Of a DNA stretch of 64,000 bases, positions 30,560 to 42,500 are shown piece by piece. The notes below the pieces were generated by a model, which saw only the letters and a program-made list of their open reading frames with translations, ran no database searches and had not been told where the DNA came from. This DNA is from Aphrophora alni (Eukaryota; Arthropoda; Insecta; Hemiptera; Aphrophoridae). A program made the position numbers and the translations under genes. Each line of letters begins with the position of its first letter. Positions within the stretch are counted from its first letter, which is position 1. The DNA lies in NCBI GenBank assembly GCA_963513935.1, contig OY740773.1, positions 96,209,291-96,273,290 on the forward strand, in the 5' to 3' direction.

Positions 30560-30860
30560 AGCCATTACCAAGTTTATTTTCAATCATGCCAGCCAGGGCC
30601 TTATGTCGGTTCATTGTTTGCAAACAGTCGGTGGGGGTATTACTAGTCAGCGCTGATTTTCCGGAGATGGAACAAAGTTTTCGGCAGCTTGTACTGTCAC
30701 CGCAATCTCACCATCGAAGTTTTTGGCATTATTACCGACAGGGCTGCAGCCTTCAAAGTGGTCGCTGTAGAAGCCAGCTCCAGAGACTTTTTAGAAGCAT
30801 CTCAAGACAATCTCTTTAAACTTAAACGGGATTTTCCCTTAAAATATATATATAAATTGT
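30560..30860 (+). other. GC-elevated island with an unrecognised coding-like frame
   Basis: Composition changes sharply from the AT-rich flanks. One plus-strand frame (about 30646-30857) reads LIFRRWNKVFGSLYCHRNLT, then IEVFGIITDRAAAFKVVAVE, then ASSRDFLEASQDNLFKLKRD before a stop. Its composition is protein-like, while two overlapping frames are open too. I cannot name a family. A decayed mobile-element protein or an isolated exon are both possible. No splice sites were convincing. Confidence 0.35.
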
Positions 30861-32115
30861 GAACACATATGTCTATTAACACGTAGTATTTGTATTAAAT
30901 ACCTGAATTCAGCGTTGTTATTTTATTTAATTCAAATCATATATAGAATATCCACTTCAATGAAAAGTCATTACAAATATCTCCATACCCCCACCCCCAC
31001 ATAGAAGCAGCGTCGGGAGGAGACTGATATCAATACATAATTAGTTGAAATTTCATTTTCATTACATATATAATATTTTGCATTACGGTAAATGATATAA
31101 TCATGATTTCCGCAAACCGTAATTTTATTCCTGATAGACAGCTGAAAGTTTTATCGAAGCAAGTAACCTATTTTGAGATTTAAAGCATGATCATTTGATC
31201 ACTACTTGTTAATAATTAACCTAAAAAATTCCACTCTTACTTAAACTAGAGACATTTTTATTTTCAACTTTGAATTGAAGTTTTTTTAAACGTAATCCAT
31301 GATGACCTAATTTTTACACTTGTTTGAAAGTTGTTATTGTAAATTAAGGTTTTGTGTTCTGTTGATATTAACCAGAGAACAATTTAAAATAAATTCTTAA
31401 ATTAATTATAATTGTAATATAAATAATGTACAGGAATTTTTTTCCACGTTTGTTAACGTTTCCACCATATGTGACAAATACATTTGTTTTTTACTTTATA
31501 GTTCTAAATTAAATTTTCGAATTAATTTTCATTAATTAGTTATGCAAAGGATAACACTTATAAAATGTTAGTTTGTTGATTTCAAAAGAAACTACATTTC
31601 ATAATTCATTAATATGAAACATTTGAATTATCCGACTAGAAGTGATATTCTTAAAACTGGCTGACTCTAACAAATGCTGTACTTACGCCAACCCTGAGGA
31701 ATTTAATATACTTGAACGCAGTATTTTTTTTTCAGAAACACATTTCTTGTGGACATATAAACCTCTGCTCCAGGTTTAGTAGTCTTAAGGGAGTCTTTTA
31801 AAGTAATGCTACGTTTTATAAGATGTTTAGTAAAATGTGTTATATATTTTAACAGAATAAACTCCCCTTGTAATAGGACAATATGTCCATTTTGTAAATG
31901 TCAAAAATTATTATTTCACATGAATACAGTAGAAGCATAAATAGTTAAATTTATAACTCTCACTAATTCGTTAGGAATACTATATATATATATACCATCA
32001 AATAAAAAGAATAATATATATATATTCCCTACTATAAAACTGTAACTAATTGGTAGATGTAAATTATTCATAGTTTTGCATATGACTACAATAGTTGTTA
32101 ATATTAATTAGTACC
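30861..32115. other. AT-rich non-coding stretch, nothing recognised
   Basis: Includes short (TA)n runs near 31980-32025. No gene or match elsewhere in the window. Confidence 0.5.
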
Positions 32116-32119
32116 TAAC

Positions 32120-32500
32120 AAGTGCAAACATATGCAGTAAAATGCTAATAAAACAACTCTTTAACAGTTTTATTTTTATGAGAATTGGAAAATTATATCA
32201 AATGTGGAATGGCAAATAAGATGCAGTGTATATTTTATGTTATCAAAATATTCAGAATATAAAGCGACAATATCAATACAAGGAAAATCTTCCTTGTAAG
32301 AACACAATCAAAATCCCAGTTATATTTTATATAAGCATTTTGAATCTAAATCAAATTGTATGAACAAAATTTAAGTCACATAGAGTGAACACTTTAAGTA
32401 ATTAAGTAATTACAATATACAACAAGATTTTTCTAATTATTCTGTTATTTAGAGTATAATATACAATATAAAATATCAGACTTTTCTGAATATTATCATA
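32120..32500 (+). repeat. Dispersed repeat B, copy 2
   Basis: Collinear with 17815-18195 (shared blocks listed there). It ends near the 'ttctaattattctgttattta' segment. Confidence 0.6.
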
Positions 32501-32999
32501 CAAGAAATAAATCTGAACTTATCTAATGACAAATCTCAGCATTTTTTGACACATTTGATGACATAATTTAAATTATTTTTGTACGTTAATATAGAATCAG
32601 TTGTTGTTGGTCTCTAATGATTCCTACCTGTTATAAATTCTCACTATCAACTGTATAGATACAATATACAATAATGCTAACTGCATAGTCTGTTTACATA
32701 ATTTTCCATTTATTAACATCTAATTATAGCTTGTTTTCAACAGCTTATTTTTGTATTAAATTTTGGTATTTTTGAATTAACAAGGAATTCTACATAATAT
32801 TACCTACAGTATTATACATTGTGATGTTATCAGCGTATAATAGATATTTTTAATAATAACTATCCAAATCATAATATAAATTAATTACGCAAATTTGAAC
32901 TAGTGTAAAAATCTTTTTAGTGATTAAAAATAATAATTGTTTAGATATAACGCCATTACCTGTACGCTAATCAATATTCACTTATTAAAGATTTGTATG

Positions 33000-33995
33000 A
33001 AGTCTGGACAAGTAAGAATATCAGTTGCTAACAATAGAATGAAAGATTGGAATTGTTATTTCTGAGTAGATGTGAACGTTCCCATTCCGCATAGGACAGA
33101 CTATTTCCATATAATTCAACCCCATAGATATCTAATGACTTAGTGATTTCGACAATGATTGTTCATAAATTTAACTGGCAGTGTGTCAAATAAACCTTGT
33201 CCTGGAACTTATTCAGTATCACATGAAGTTAAGGAAACTGTCCTTACAAAAAAAGCACACAAAAAATCAATACAGCAAAATTAAATCGTAGTGGCAGTAC
33301 CTCATCTAACACTTTTCAAAATCTTAAAGAAAGACAGGTTCTATACTGATGATATGTAATTGCTACATAGGTCTAAAGAAGATGATTCAGATCGGCGCAT
33401 GGAAATGTGTGCATGGTTTTCCGATTAATTGGATTGTAACTCCAAGTTTAGACAAAATTGCGTCTTATTAACGACGAAGCTCTGTTTTACATTAATAGGG
33501 GAGTGAATACTAAACGTGCGATAACGGTAAAAAAACTAATTCGCGCTGATTTTCTCCTACCCAAGGTCAAGTAACAGCTAAATTGATGCCCAGGTTTGGA
33601 ATGTGACGCACACGTGTTTTCCTTTTAAAGTAGTGTGACCGTTGATTCTAATTTAGCTACGTTAGGTGATCAGTTAACGTTTTAAAATTGACTTACAACT
33701 GGAATTAGCGCGAATGGTTTCAACAAAACAGGGCACATTATACATTGTCATTGAGGGATTTGTTGAATTTCTGAAATGTGTTCTTCAGTCACTTGATTTG
33801 AATCCACTTTATCTATATTTTTAAGGCATGTTAAAAACAAAGATCTATGAAATGAAAATATGATACATGAGTCATTTCAAGAAAAGGATCACTAAAGCAG
33901 ACTGTTTGATTGGATTCAGAATACCTTAGCTATCCCCATTGTTCAAAGGAAAGTAAACAATGGGGAGCACATTAAACACATTCTTTAAAAAAGTT
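33000..33995 (+). pseudogene. Decayed Tc1/mariner-superfamily transposase
   Basis: Read in shifting plus-strand frames, ordered pieces of a mariner-like transposase appear. Near 33168 is TGSVSNKP, the end of the paired-type DNA-binding region, followed by HEVKETVLTKKAHKKSIQQN. Near 33310 is LTLFKILKKDRFYTDD. Near 33378 is EDDSDRRMEMCAWF. Near 33473 is DEALFYINRGVNTK, which resembles the SDEA.F..NG.VN block containing the first catalytic aspartate region. Near 33795 is SLDLNPLYLYF...LKTKIYE, the last catalytic block, usually SPDLNPLDFF. Near 33958 is NNGEHIKHIL, the usual C-terminal motif. There are stops and frameshifts throughout, and the proline of SPDL is lost. It encoded a cut-and-paste DNA transposase. 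Terminal inverted repeats were not identified, so the element ends are uncertain. Confidence 0.75.
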
Positions 33996-35130
33996 TAATA
34001 ACATTATTCTAAATATTCTAAATAATCAAACATGAGGATCCTAAATAAAATGGTTACACTATAATTATCTTTTGACCACTATTATATCTTAAATACAGAC
34101 AGAAATAAATGTGAGAAAAATACAAATTATATTGAAATTTGTATATGTAATTACAAATGACTGTTTGTAAGGGTGTGAATATTAAAATACTTGTTATGAT
34201 GAACGAGTAAGAGAGAGAATGTCTCGTTTAAATATTTAATTTTGTTGGTATTTTCATTACCACTATAGGTGGTGCAAGGAATTCCTTTTGAAATTCTTCC
34301 TAATAAAATTATAAATTCCAATAGTATCAATGTAGAATGTAACGTAATGAACTTTGTTCACGTACTTGAAGGTTTTTTTAGTTGTTTAAAGACAAAACAC
34401 CTCTCGGGCATCATCTTTATCTATGAAATAAGACGTCCTGACTGACTGATTGATTGATTCATAATCAACGTAGAGAAAAAACTACTGAAGATAATTATCT
34501 GAAAATTTGAAGGTATAAACTTATGAAGTCGAAGATGCTCAATAAGAAAGGATTTTGAGAAATGTTGATTTCAAGGTGTAGAAAGTTAGTTTTTAAAATG
34601 TTGATCTATGCTTTACACATGCCGATTAATAGCCATTTTATATTGATTAATATAGCAACCGTTGGCATAAAATTAAAGATAATACAGCTGATTGGGTTAA
34701 TGAGCATAACTAATTAAATTATTCTAATAATTTAGGGTATACCAAGCTTGGACTAATTCAGTTTTGTTCGAGATTTCGTTTCAAACACATGAATTTCGTT
34801 GTTATAACGTTGTTACATGTTTCATATACAAATAAATATATTACTTATTTCAATTATATAATATTGCTTTTACCAATTATTAATGGTAATAATTAATGGA
34901 CATCGCAATTCCAGTTATTGGGGATGGTGCGTGTCTATTTTGATCTCTGTCTTATATTATGAATAATACTCAAGAAGGATATTGTCACATTCGCCATGTT
35001 CTATTATATGTAATAGACAACTGGGGTAGAGTTTCTGTGGTTTTTGAAAATAATAACGGTAATAATTATTCTGTGTCCAATAGTTATTACATTGACATAT
35101 CTCACCATTCAACAAATAACACCTATAACT
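33996..35130. other. AT-rich non-coding stretch with one repeat-like block
   Basis: 34430-34590 ('gactgactgattgattgattcat' onward, then 'aagaaaggattttgagaaat') looks like a dispersed insect repeat that I have met in other genomes, but no second copy is visible here. Nothing else is recognised. Confidence 0.4.
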
Positions 35131-35306
35131 AGGTCCATCAGCTTTAATGGTTCAAGATAAAGATTAGGTTATGCGTAGTCTAGACAATTGTGAAACATAG
35201 CAACCAATATATTAATGCTCAGTTAAAACAGCTGATTAGATCCATCAGCTTTAATAATACAACACAAAGCTAGGTTAGGCTTAGCCTACATCAATGTGTA
35301 ACATTT
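35131..35306 (+). repeat. Tandem duplication, ~107-bp period
   Basis: 'tccatcagctttaat', 'aaag.taggtta.gc.tag.ct' and 'tgtgaaaca/tgtgtaaca' occur in the same order starting at about 35131 and 35238. The copies are diverged. Confidence 0.75.
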
Positions 35307-36640
35307 TGGAAAGTATTATTAACTTGGTTTTGTCCTAACATTTGGAAACTATTCAAATCTGATTCAATGAATAGGTTTCTATAATTTCAAATTGTTTTCA
35401 CTTCCAACGTGTGGTCTTAATACACGCGACTTTTTTGACGTTAATTTCAGAAACTACTGAGCCGATTTAAAATATTAACAATACCTACTAAAATTAATAA
35501 TAACAATTGAATGAGTGAAAATATTATTACTCATTTTATAATATAGATATTTTAGCTGTATCAGTTTCTCATGATAAACTCATTTAGCTACATATACAAT
35601 AATATAACAAACATGAAAATCTACAGATAACGTTTTTTAAATGTAAAAAAAAAGATAAACATGGTTCAATACTGTCCATATTGTAATGTAACAAAAATAA
35701 TACAGCTACGAATCACTTAAAACAGTTTTAAAATGAATAACTTAAACAAAATATCAACAATTATATTCGGTCCCTTATTTGAGTTAAATTATTCAAATTT
35801 GTCGCATAACAGATTTCCTTCAACACACTTCTTAAATGTAATACTTAAAGAAAAGGTTTTATATATATCACATAGTAGACATTAATAATAAATTATTAAA
35901 GTAATATAACTACTTATTTCTGTATGACATGGTGTTAATCTCTAAATCAAATAATTAGAAATAAAGATGTTTGTTTTTTATAATAAAATGTAATATCTAA
36001 AATATGGATTTGCTTTAACAATTTCGATATTACGATAACTCTAAAGGTCGATATTTTGTACTACCAAAATAATTTTAGTTTTAATTTATAACCATTTGTA
36101 ATAGACTCATCAAAACCGATTAAATTATAATATTGTTTAGACGTTAAAATAGTTTTATTGAGGTTTTCAATGGCTTAGTCCCTGACTCAAGCAAGAACGA
36201 GTTAAGAACTTTGTTGCTTAAATAATTTTACATTGTACTGGGCTAACAAAATCGATAAACCGAGAGTTGTGAATAATGATTTGATCAAACATAATTTTAG
36301 CATTATTAAAAATTGATAGTAATATAATTTAGTAATACTGGCACGAATTAGATTAAAAACAAGAATTTATCATAACCCGGGCTCAGAAGTTGGGTGTAAA
36401 GTATTCGTCAATTTAATTAAATTTAGAATATATTTTATTCTAACTAATGCTACAGAAGTACATAGTTTCTTCATGCGTTCACTATAATAAGTATGAGTGT
36501 GGTAACCCCAAAGGGCCTTAACTGGATCTACACTCTTTTTTATGTAGTTTTAGGTTAGATTCATCTCTTTCATCTCTCACCTCTGGCTTCTCTTGACGAA
36601 ATCTTGTTCTCTTCCGACCCGGACGCTATTGGAATAATAT
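35307..36640. other. AT-rich non-coding stretch
   Basis: No gene recognised. 36480-36640 is less AT-rich and may belong to the 3' end of the Penelope-like element next to it. Confidence 0.45.
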
Positions 36641-36989
36641 AGAGATGGAGGTCTTTTTTATTAACATACCTTTTTGAAGTCGATAGTAGTTCCTGAATTA
36701 TATTAATTGCTTATATTATATTAATTGCTACATGTTTCGCTGCCATAGGCAGCATCATCAGTCCAGCTAATAACATAAACACATTTTTCATATACACATC
36801 ACTAAAACATATAAAATTCTTGGTCTAACACAAATCATCATGCAGAACCGGCAGTCGTTAAAAGTTAAAAATTGTTTTAGTTCCTCACAGTATATTGGCC
36901 ACATGTTCACTGAATGAGTTAGAATGGGACACTGCTACTTTGGACATTCCTTATCAGATATGTTAGTCCTATTCTGATGTTCAAATATC

Positions 36990-37450
36990 AGGCCATACAA
37001 TTAGTTGGAGGTGAAATTCAGTTTGTCATTTAATATGTTTGACGGATTGATCTTTTGGTGCTTATAAATTTCAAACTCCTCCATTACGTTCATTTTATGT
37101 CCCTTTCTTAATCTGTGCAATATGGTCATGTTTTTCTGGAAGTCAGTGTACCTATGTTGGTTATCAATAAGATGTTCTGCATATGTTGAGTGGGTTGAGT
37201 TTGTCCTTTTGCTGTTGGGTGAATGTTCCCTGAAACGTGTTTTAAAGGATCTACCAGTCTGACCAATTTACTGTTTTTCACAGTCATCGCAATTGGGCAT
37301 ATATTTACCTCCATCTAAGTATTTATTGTGGTTGGGTTTGGTGTGGTTTAAAAAACGTTGTAAGCTGTTGTTCGTTCTGTGTGAAATACTGTATCCAAGT
37401 TTTCTGAATATGTTGCGGGTCTGTTTTTCGAAGGGCGGTGTATAATCCAT
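36990..37450 (-). pseudogene. Penelope-like GIY-YIG endonuclease domain with nonsense codon at the YIG tyrosine
   Basis: CDDCEKQ-stop-IGQTGRSFKTRF aligns with the usual C..C.K.YIGQTGR of Penelope-like nucleases. A TAA (37270-37268) stands exactly where the catalytic-site tyrosine codon is expected. Downstream residues REH, a conserved AEHL block and EEFEIYKH are kept in frame. The linker upstream carries the element's usual N.SLQRFLNHTKP region. The neighbouring frame at 37126-37314 is a shadow of this one. Confidence 0.86.
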
Positions 37451-37571
37451 TGTGATATATTTGTTCTTGTTTTTAACACTCTCGTCTCTGTTGTTGGGTG
37501 AAGCTCTAATTTGTTTCTGCTTCTTTTTTATTTTGTGGATGCATTTGTCGACTATTGATGAATTATAGCCA

Positions 37572-38090
37572 TTACATTGGGCTATGTTTTATCAATGTGA
37601 TTTCAGTGGTAAAATCATTTTCCTTCATTGGGATGTTCAATGCTCTATAAACCATACTGTTGTATGCAGCCATCTTGTGTGAATCAGGATGTCTGGATGA
37701 AGCGTGTATTGTGTGATTTGTCTGAGTTGGTTTCCTGTGGACTTTAAATTGATGTTTATTATTTATTGTACTGATGTTGAGGTCGAGGTAATTTATACTC
37801 CTGTTAATCTCAATTTCTTCTGTAAATTCGAGAGAAGGGTGAATATTATTGAGGTATTTATTAAAATTTCTTATCTGTCTTGTTGATCCGTTAAAGAGAC
37901 ATAGGATATCATCTACATATCTGTTGTAATAGATAATATTTTCTTTAAATTTGTTTTTTGTGTTCATTATATTTTCTTTTTCTATGTGGTTAAGGAAGAT
38001 AACGGCCATGATTCCCAGATAAAGGCGAACCCATGGCTAATCCATGGGTCTTTTTTATGTTCATTTCTTCCATTTAAAAGGCGACGGTGA
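37572..38090 (-). pseudogene. Penelope-like RT, palm/fingers part
   Basis: GLAMGSPLSG (RT motif equivalent to B) and RYVDDILCLF (motif C, catalytic Asp pair) are intact, followed by the conserved INYLDLNI block (motif D/E region) and RKPTQTNHTIHASSRHPDSH. A 1-nt insertion between SPLSG and IMAVIF breaks the frame, and another shift after TLIKH (about 37585) separates the RT from the linker. The catalytic residues visible are those of a once-active enzyme. The protein would have primed reverse transcription at a nicked target site. Confidence 0.88.
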
Positions 38091-38140
38091 CAAAAGTTTG
38101 TTTTGTCTTTTAAACAACAGGGGGGGGGGGCAAGGATATG

Positions 38141-41100
38141 GTATGTCAGCATACTGTTATTTACAAAACGGAAATTATTTTATTGTTTGAATGTACTGTA
38201 TTTGATTTTTACTGGGAAATTGTTGAGTTATGAATTTATTTATTTAATTATCTTTACTAACATTTTTTAAATATTGATATTTAATATTTGTTTCTGGATT
38301 AATATGAAAAAATATATATAAAATTGGGTAGTCGACTAATAATTGTGGCCAACGAAAGCTTGAAATATTCAGATAAATGGAAACGGATGTCCTTAAAACA
38401 AACCTTCAATGTTTTACGTAATTTTCCTTACGATTTGTCTGAAAAAAATTTTCAAATATTTGTGCCTGTTTCGTAATATAATTTATTTTAATTGTCATTT
38501 ACAATTTTTGAATAGAGAGAACATAAGTTCATAATTAAAAATGCATTTAATATTCCTTCTTGTCCAAATATTTCAAAAAGAATAAAAAAATATATATGCA
38601 AAGTAAATCATTATTTATGAGAAAATTAAAATGAACGTTATTAATAAATTCATTTGTTTAAACCAAAAAAAGTACGAAATTCAAACTAAAATCAATTAAA
38701 ATACCATAATAAAGTTTATTTAGAGGAAAATAAATGTCTAATACCCTTTACGTGTTGAAGATAAACTACTTTGGACTACTACAATTTTGTCCTTGCTTCC
38801 TTAACCACAACAATTAATTAACAATGAAATATGAAATAGGAAAAAAGTTTTTGATTATTAACCTAATTCTGTTAGTTGATGGCGTTAATTATTATTTATT
38901 AAACAATTTTAATGTGTCGTTTTAAGTTATCAGTACTGTAGTTAATTTACTTTACGTTTACAACTCAATACGCCACCCTATAATAGGCCCATATACACAA
39001 ATTTCCCTTTTAACTACCTCCCGCTCATGAAACACTCAAGCAGAAGTTAAGGAAATCAATTACTTGATCATATTAAAGACAATTTCCTTTGAACGACAGG
39101 TATAACGTTGATAAATTGAATATCATGTCAGGAAATTGACTAGGTACAGACCAAACTAAAGCTATACAGTCCTCTGCAAAATACGTTGTTACTAAACGAC
39201 TTAGTATAAGTTCAAATATAAAACTTGAGGCGGTAAAGCCTATTACGGATTCTATTTTACTTATTGTCAAATCTATTTTAAAAATTTTATTTTGATTTTT
39301 TGTGTAATTATATTTTGATATTATTTTAACAAGACAACTGAATAGGCTACCTATTAAAACCTAACAAAAACTTCACCTCTTATTATGAACTGGGTTTTAT
39401 AGTGAAAATATCAGTCCAATAAAATATTGTTTTTTAAACAAATATGTCACACGACTATTCCATTTGATTTTTTTTTTCATTCCCATTTCAACTTCTCCCC
39501 CCCCCCCCCAGCACAAACACATAGGATGTATTTATAATGCTTCATGTTATCTATACACCAAACTCTAGTGGTTTTAATAATGTGTAATTTAAAATTTAGT
39601 AGTAACGAATTTGAACAATAAAATCGTATTGTTACAAGATTTTTTTTTATTTGTATATGCGGTACAGCAAATAGAATTTAATTTAAAGTCACAAATTTTT
39701 CCATCGTAAATTACATTGTTTTTGTGGCAATATTGTCACCATTTAATGTGTTTCTACTGTGGTTACTACCCGGTAGTTTTACTAAAATAGTTTAATTTCA
39801 TTTGCCATCAGTTGTGAAATTAAAAAAAAAAAAAAAAAAAAAAACTAGCCTTTCCGAGGGTATAAGTCCAATTTCTGTGCTAAAACTATGAATAATGTAA
39901 GAGTAGCCAAGGGTCACATTGGAAACAATAAGATTTAGTTTTAGTTTCCAAAATTATCCTAAGCTACGTTGGTATTTTTTCACTTTTATAATCTAGATAC
40001 ATCACTTGAAAACGAGAGTTGATTCATATTTTGAAACTTTTTGCATTATTATTTTTAATTTTGCAAATGATAGCAAATGTCCAATTAAATCATATGAACA
40101 ATTCATCGTTAACACATGAATTTAACACCCCTATAGATTGTTTTAATGGATACTGTGTTTATACTTAAAACACACAAAATTGGATTGTAAGACTTCTTAA
40201 CTGTTCCAAACGAATTAAGGATATTTGTTTAACAGTTTATGAACAAGGTATTGTTAAACAAGTAATGTGAGTTCCAAAACATATTGGTATCTTATAAATA
40301 ATGCTCACAGCTTTAGATAATATTCACCCATAAATATTTATAAAAATCGAACCAAAGAAAATACATATAATGTAAATTTAAAAATTAATTTAATCTAAAA
40401 GTGTATACATTAAATCAATTCCACAGAGCAAACGAACTGGCGAATACTTACGAGCTTCGTCAGAACATAAATATTTTATTTTTATTATTATTTTTTTTGT
40501 AAATAATATCATAATTTGTGTTGTATTATGTAAAGTAACTGATAATGGGATAGCTGTTCCGAAACGTGACTTAAGACAGTTTAAAACAATGTCCGCAATG
40601 ACCGATAAAGTAAAATTTGAATATTTTATTTTGAATTCTTACCTACCAGAATATTTTCACATTTCATGAAATTGACTTGTAGACCATAAAATATTAACTT
40701 AACCTAAATTTATTTATTAAATAAAAACTGTATTGTGTAATATTAAATCAGTTTTCTTAATTTAAATTCAGAAAATAATGCTTTTTAATGTAGTCAATTA
40801 ACAAAATCGTAACTTTCCTCTGTACAATCTTATCTATTATTCAAAAAATCAACAAGAACATTTACTATATGGTCTATATGTACACTCTTTTAAGTAGAGT
40901 TGTAAGCCACTTTGAGATGTTATACAATTATTATTTAACGCTTTAGTAAAGCGAACTATATCAAGTCTTAACAGTTTTATATAAATGCCGTCTTGAAAAA
41001 TATTTTATTAATTTCTGCTCCGTTCTGTGCACGCATGGTTTGGTCATAACGTTGTTTCCTACGCAACGAAATCTTCGGAATTGGTGACTGCAATATACAA

Positions 41101-42185
41101 TCAGATAACAACGGTTCAACCTAAGAAGAAAGTAAGCTATCGTATGGATTTCTATAAAGCTTGAAACTGTAGATCTGATTGTCAACCAAAGTAAAATCAT
41201 AATAGTCGATTCACATTTTTTTGTTGGATTGAGTATGAAATGCTAAATTCAAAAAACAAATTGTAGAAACGTACCTTCATAAAGATTTTATGAAAATTTG
41301 ATCGTAAATTTAAAATCAAAAACAAAAACTTTCGGTTTTAAGATCTCAAATATAATCCTAAAGATAAGTATTTCTACATGATTGAGATAATTTTTTGTAA
41401 AATTACTATCAAAAGTGATGTATTTTCATACAAAATAATATGATTTAGTAAAGAGTGATCGGTTTAAGTAAAATTACTAAATGAAATGTACATAAAAAAT
41501 ATTTTTGTTAGTTCCAAACAATTTTTTTTTTTGTAAATGTTGTTTTTCTCCGCGAAAATTATTCTATTAAAAAAGATTTTAAATTACATTTATTGACAAA
41601 TTTTTAGTTTCAAATATTGTTTAGAATGATGCAAATTAAATTTTCTTGAAGTGTGTTAAAGGTGTGAAACTATAATGAAAAAATATGAAATATTTGTAAC
41701 TCTAAATATAAGTCTATATTTAAGATGAAAAGTAAATCTTTTAAACTGATGAAAAAGCAGGTAAATAGCATTAAAAACATTTTATATGTTTGATGTATAC
41801 GAGAATTTTAGTTCAGAGAGTATATGACAGAGAGTTAGTTAATACAATTTCATTTCATAGTTGTTATCAAAACCAATATTATAATGAACCAATATATTAA
41901 TAATTTATTTATATAATATATGAGGTTAGTACTTCTAATTTTCAATCAACCAAGAAAACGACTTATTTAACAATACATTTCGAAACAAAATTTAATATTT
42001 TATAGCGGGATAAGTATTCCATCATATATAATTTAATAATATTTTTTAGGTAATTGTTAAGTGTGTGATGAAAATTGTAGAGTTTTAAGCGTTTAACACA
42101 GCGGGGTTTACTTGAACTACATTAAATCATCAAACTATAAAATACTAAATATATTCATAGCTCGACTTATGACGTTTTATATTTT
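38141..42185. other. AT-rich non-coding stretch
   Basis: No gene recognised over about 4 kb. It holds a poly(C) run at 39497-39510 and a poly(A) run at 39823-39844, either of which could mark an old retroposed insertion. The longest frames (39073-39270 and 40961-41200, minus) have no recognisable domain. Confidence 0.5.
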
Positions 42186-42189
42186 ATGA

Positions 42190-42500
42190 ACACTTCAATA
42201 CCTATGTACTAAAAAACCAATAAAACAAAACAAGTTTATGAGATATTTAGTTACAGGATATCAAGTCTCGGGGGGGGGGGGAGGTATTATGAGTTGGAAT
42301 ATCCATTTTATATTATCATAACATTTCGAATATAAAGTGACAACATATCTCCTACTATGCAATAATAAGTAACATAATATGTCTCTAACACAATAAAAGA
42401 ATTTGTAATAATAAATACTTAAAATTAAATTTTGTTTTCAGTTTAACTCTAAATTATTTTCCATGACAACTAATTAAACATATGATTAAGAATCCAATTC
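42190..42500 (+). repeat. Dispersed repeat B, copy 3 (weak)
   Basis: Shares 'caataaaacaa', 'tattatcataacatttcgaatataaagtgacaa' and the following order with 32120-32300. A G-run of about 10 at 42270 interrupts it. More diverged than the other copies. Confidence 0.5.

Larger units (their letters stand above)
36650..38140 (-). mobile_element. Penelope-like retroelement, 5'-truncated and inactivated
   Basis: On the minus strand the element reads reverse transcriptase then GIY-YIG endonuclease, the defining Penelope-like order. The RT part begins about 38085 with EEMNIKKTHGLAMGSPLSG, then after a 1-nt shift at about 38010 continues IMAVIFLNHIEKENIM and has the catalytic YVDD at 37908-37919. A linker (MDYTPPFEKQTRNIFRKLGY) leads to the Cys-rich start of the nuclease, CDDCEKQ, then IGQTGRSFKTRFREH and EEFEIYKHQKINPSNILND. 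The tail at 36730-36775 carries the LDDAAYGSETC motif common at the ends of such ORFs. The N-terminal RT half is missing; a G-run lies at the 5' break (38121-38130). Confidence 0.88.

Noticed and set aside
37126..37314. 62-aa minus-strand frame
   Set aside because: Shadow frame of the Penelope-like GIY-YIG domain, which lies in another frame of the same strand.
37704..37886. 60-aa plus-strand frame
   Set aside because: Antisense shadow of the Penelope-like RT.
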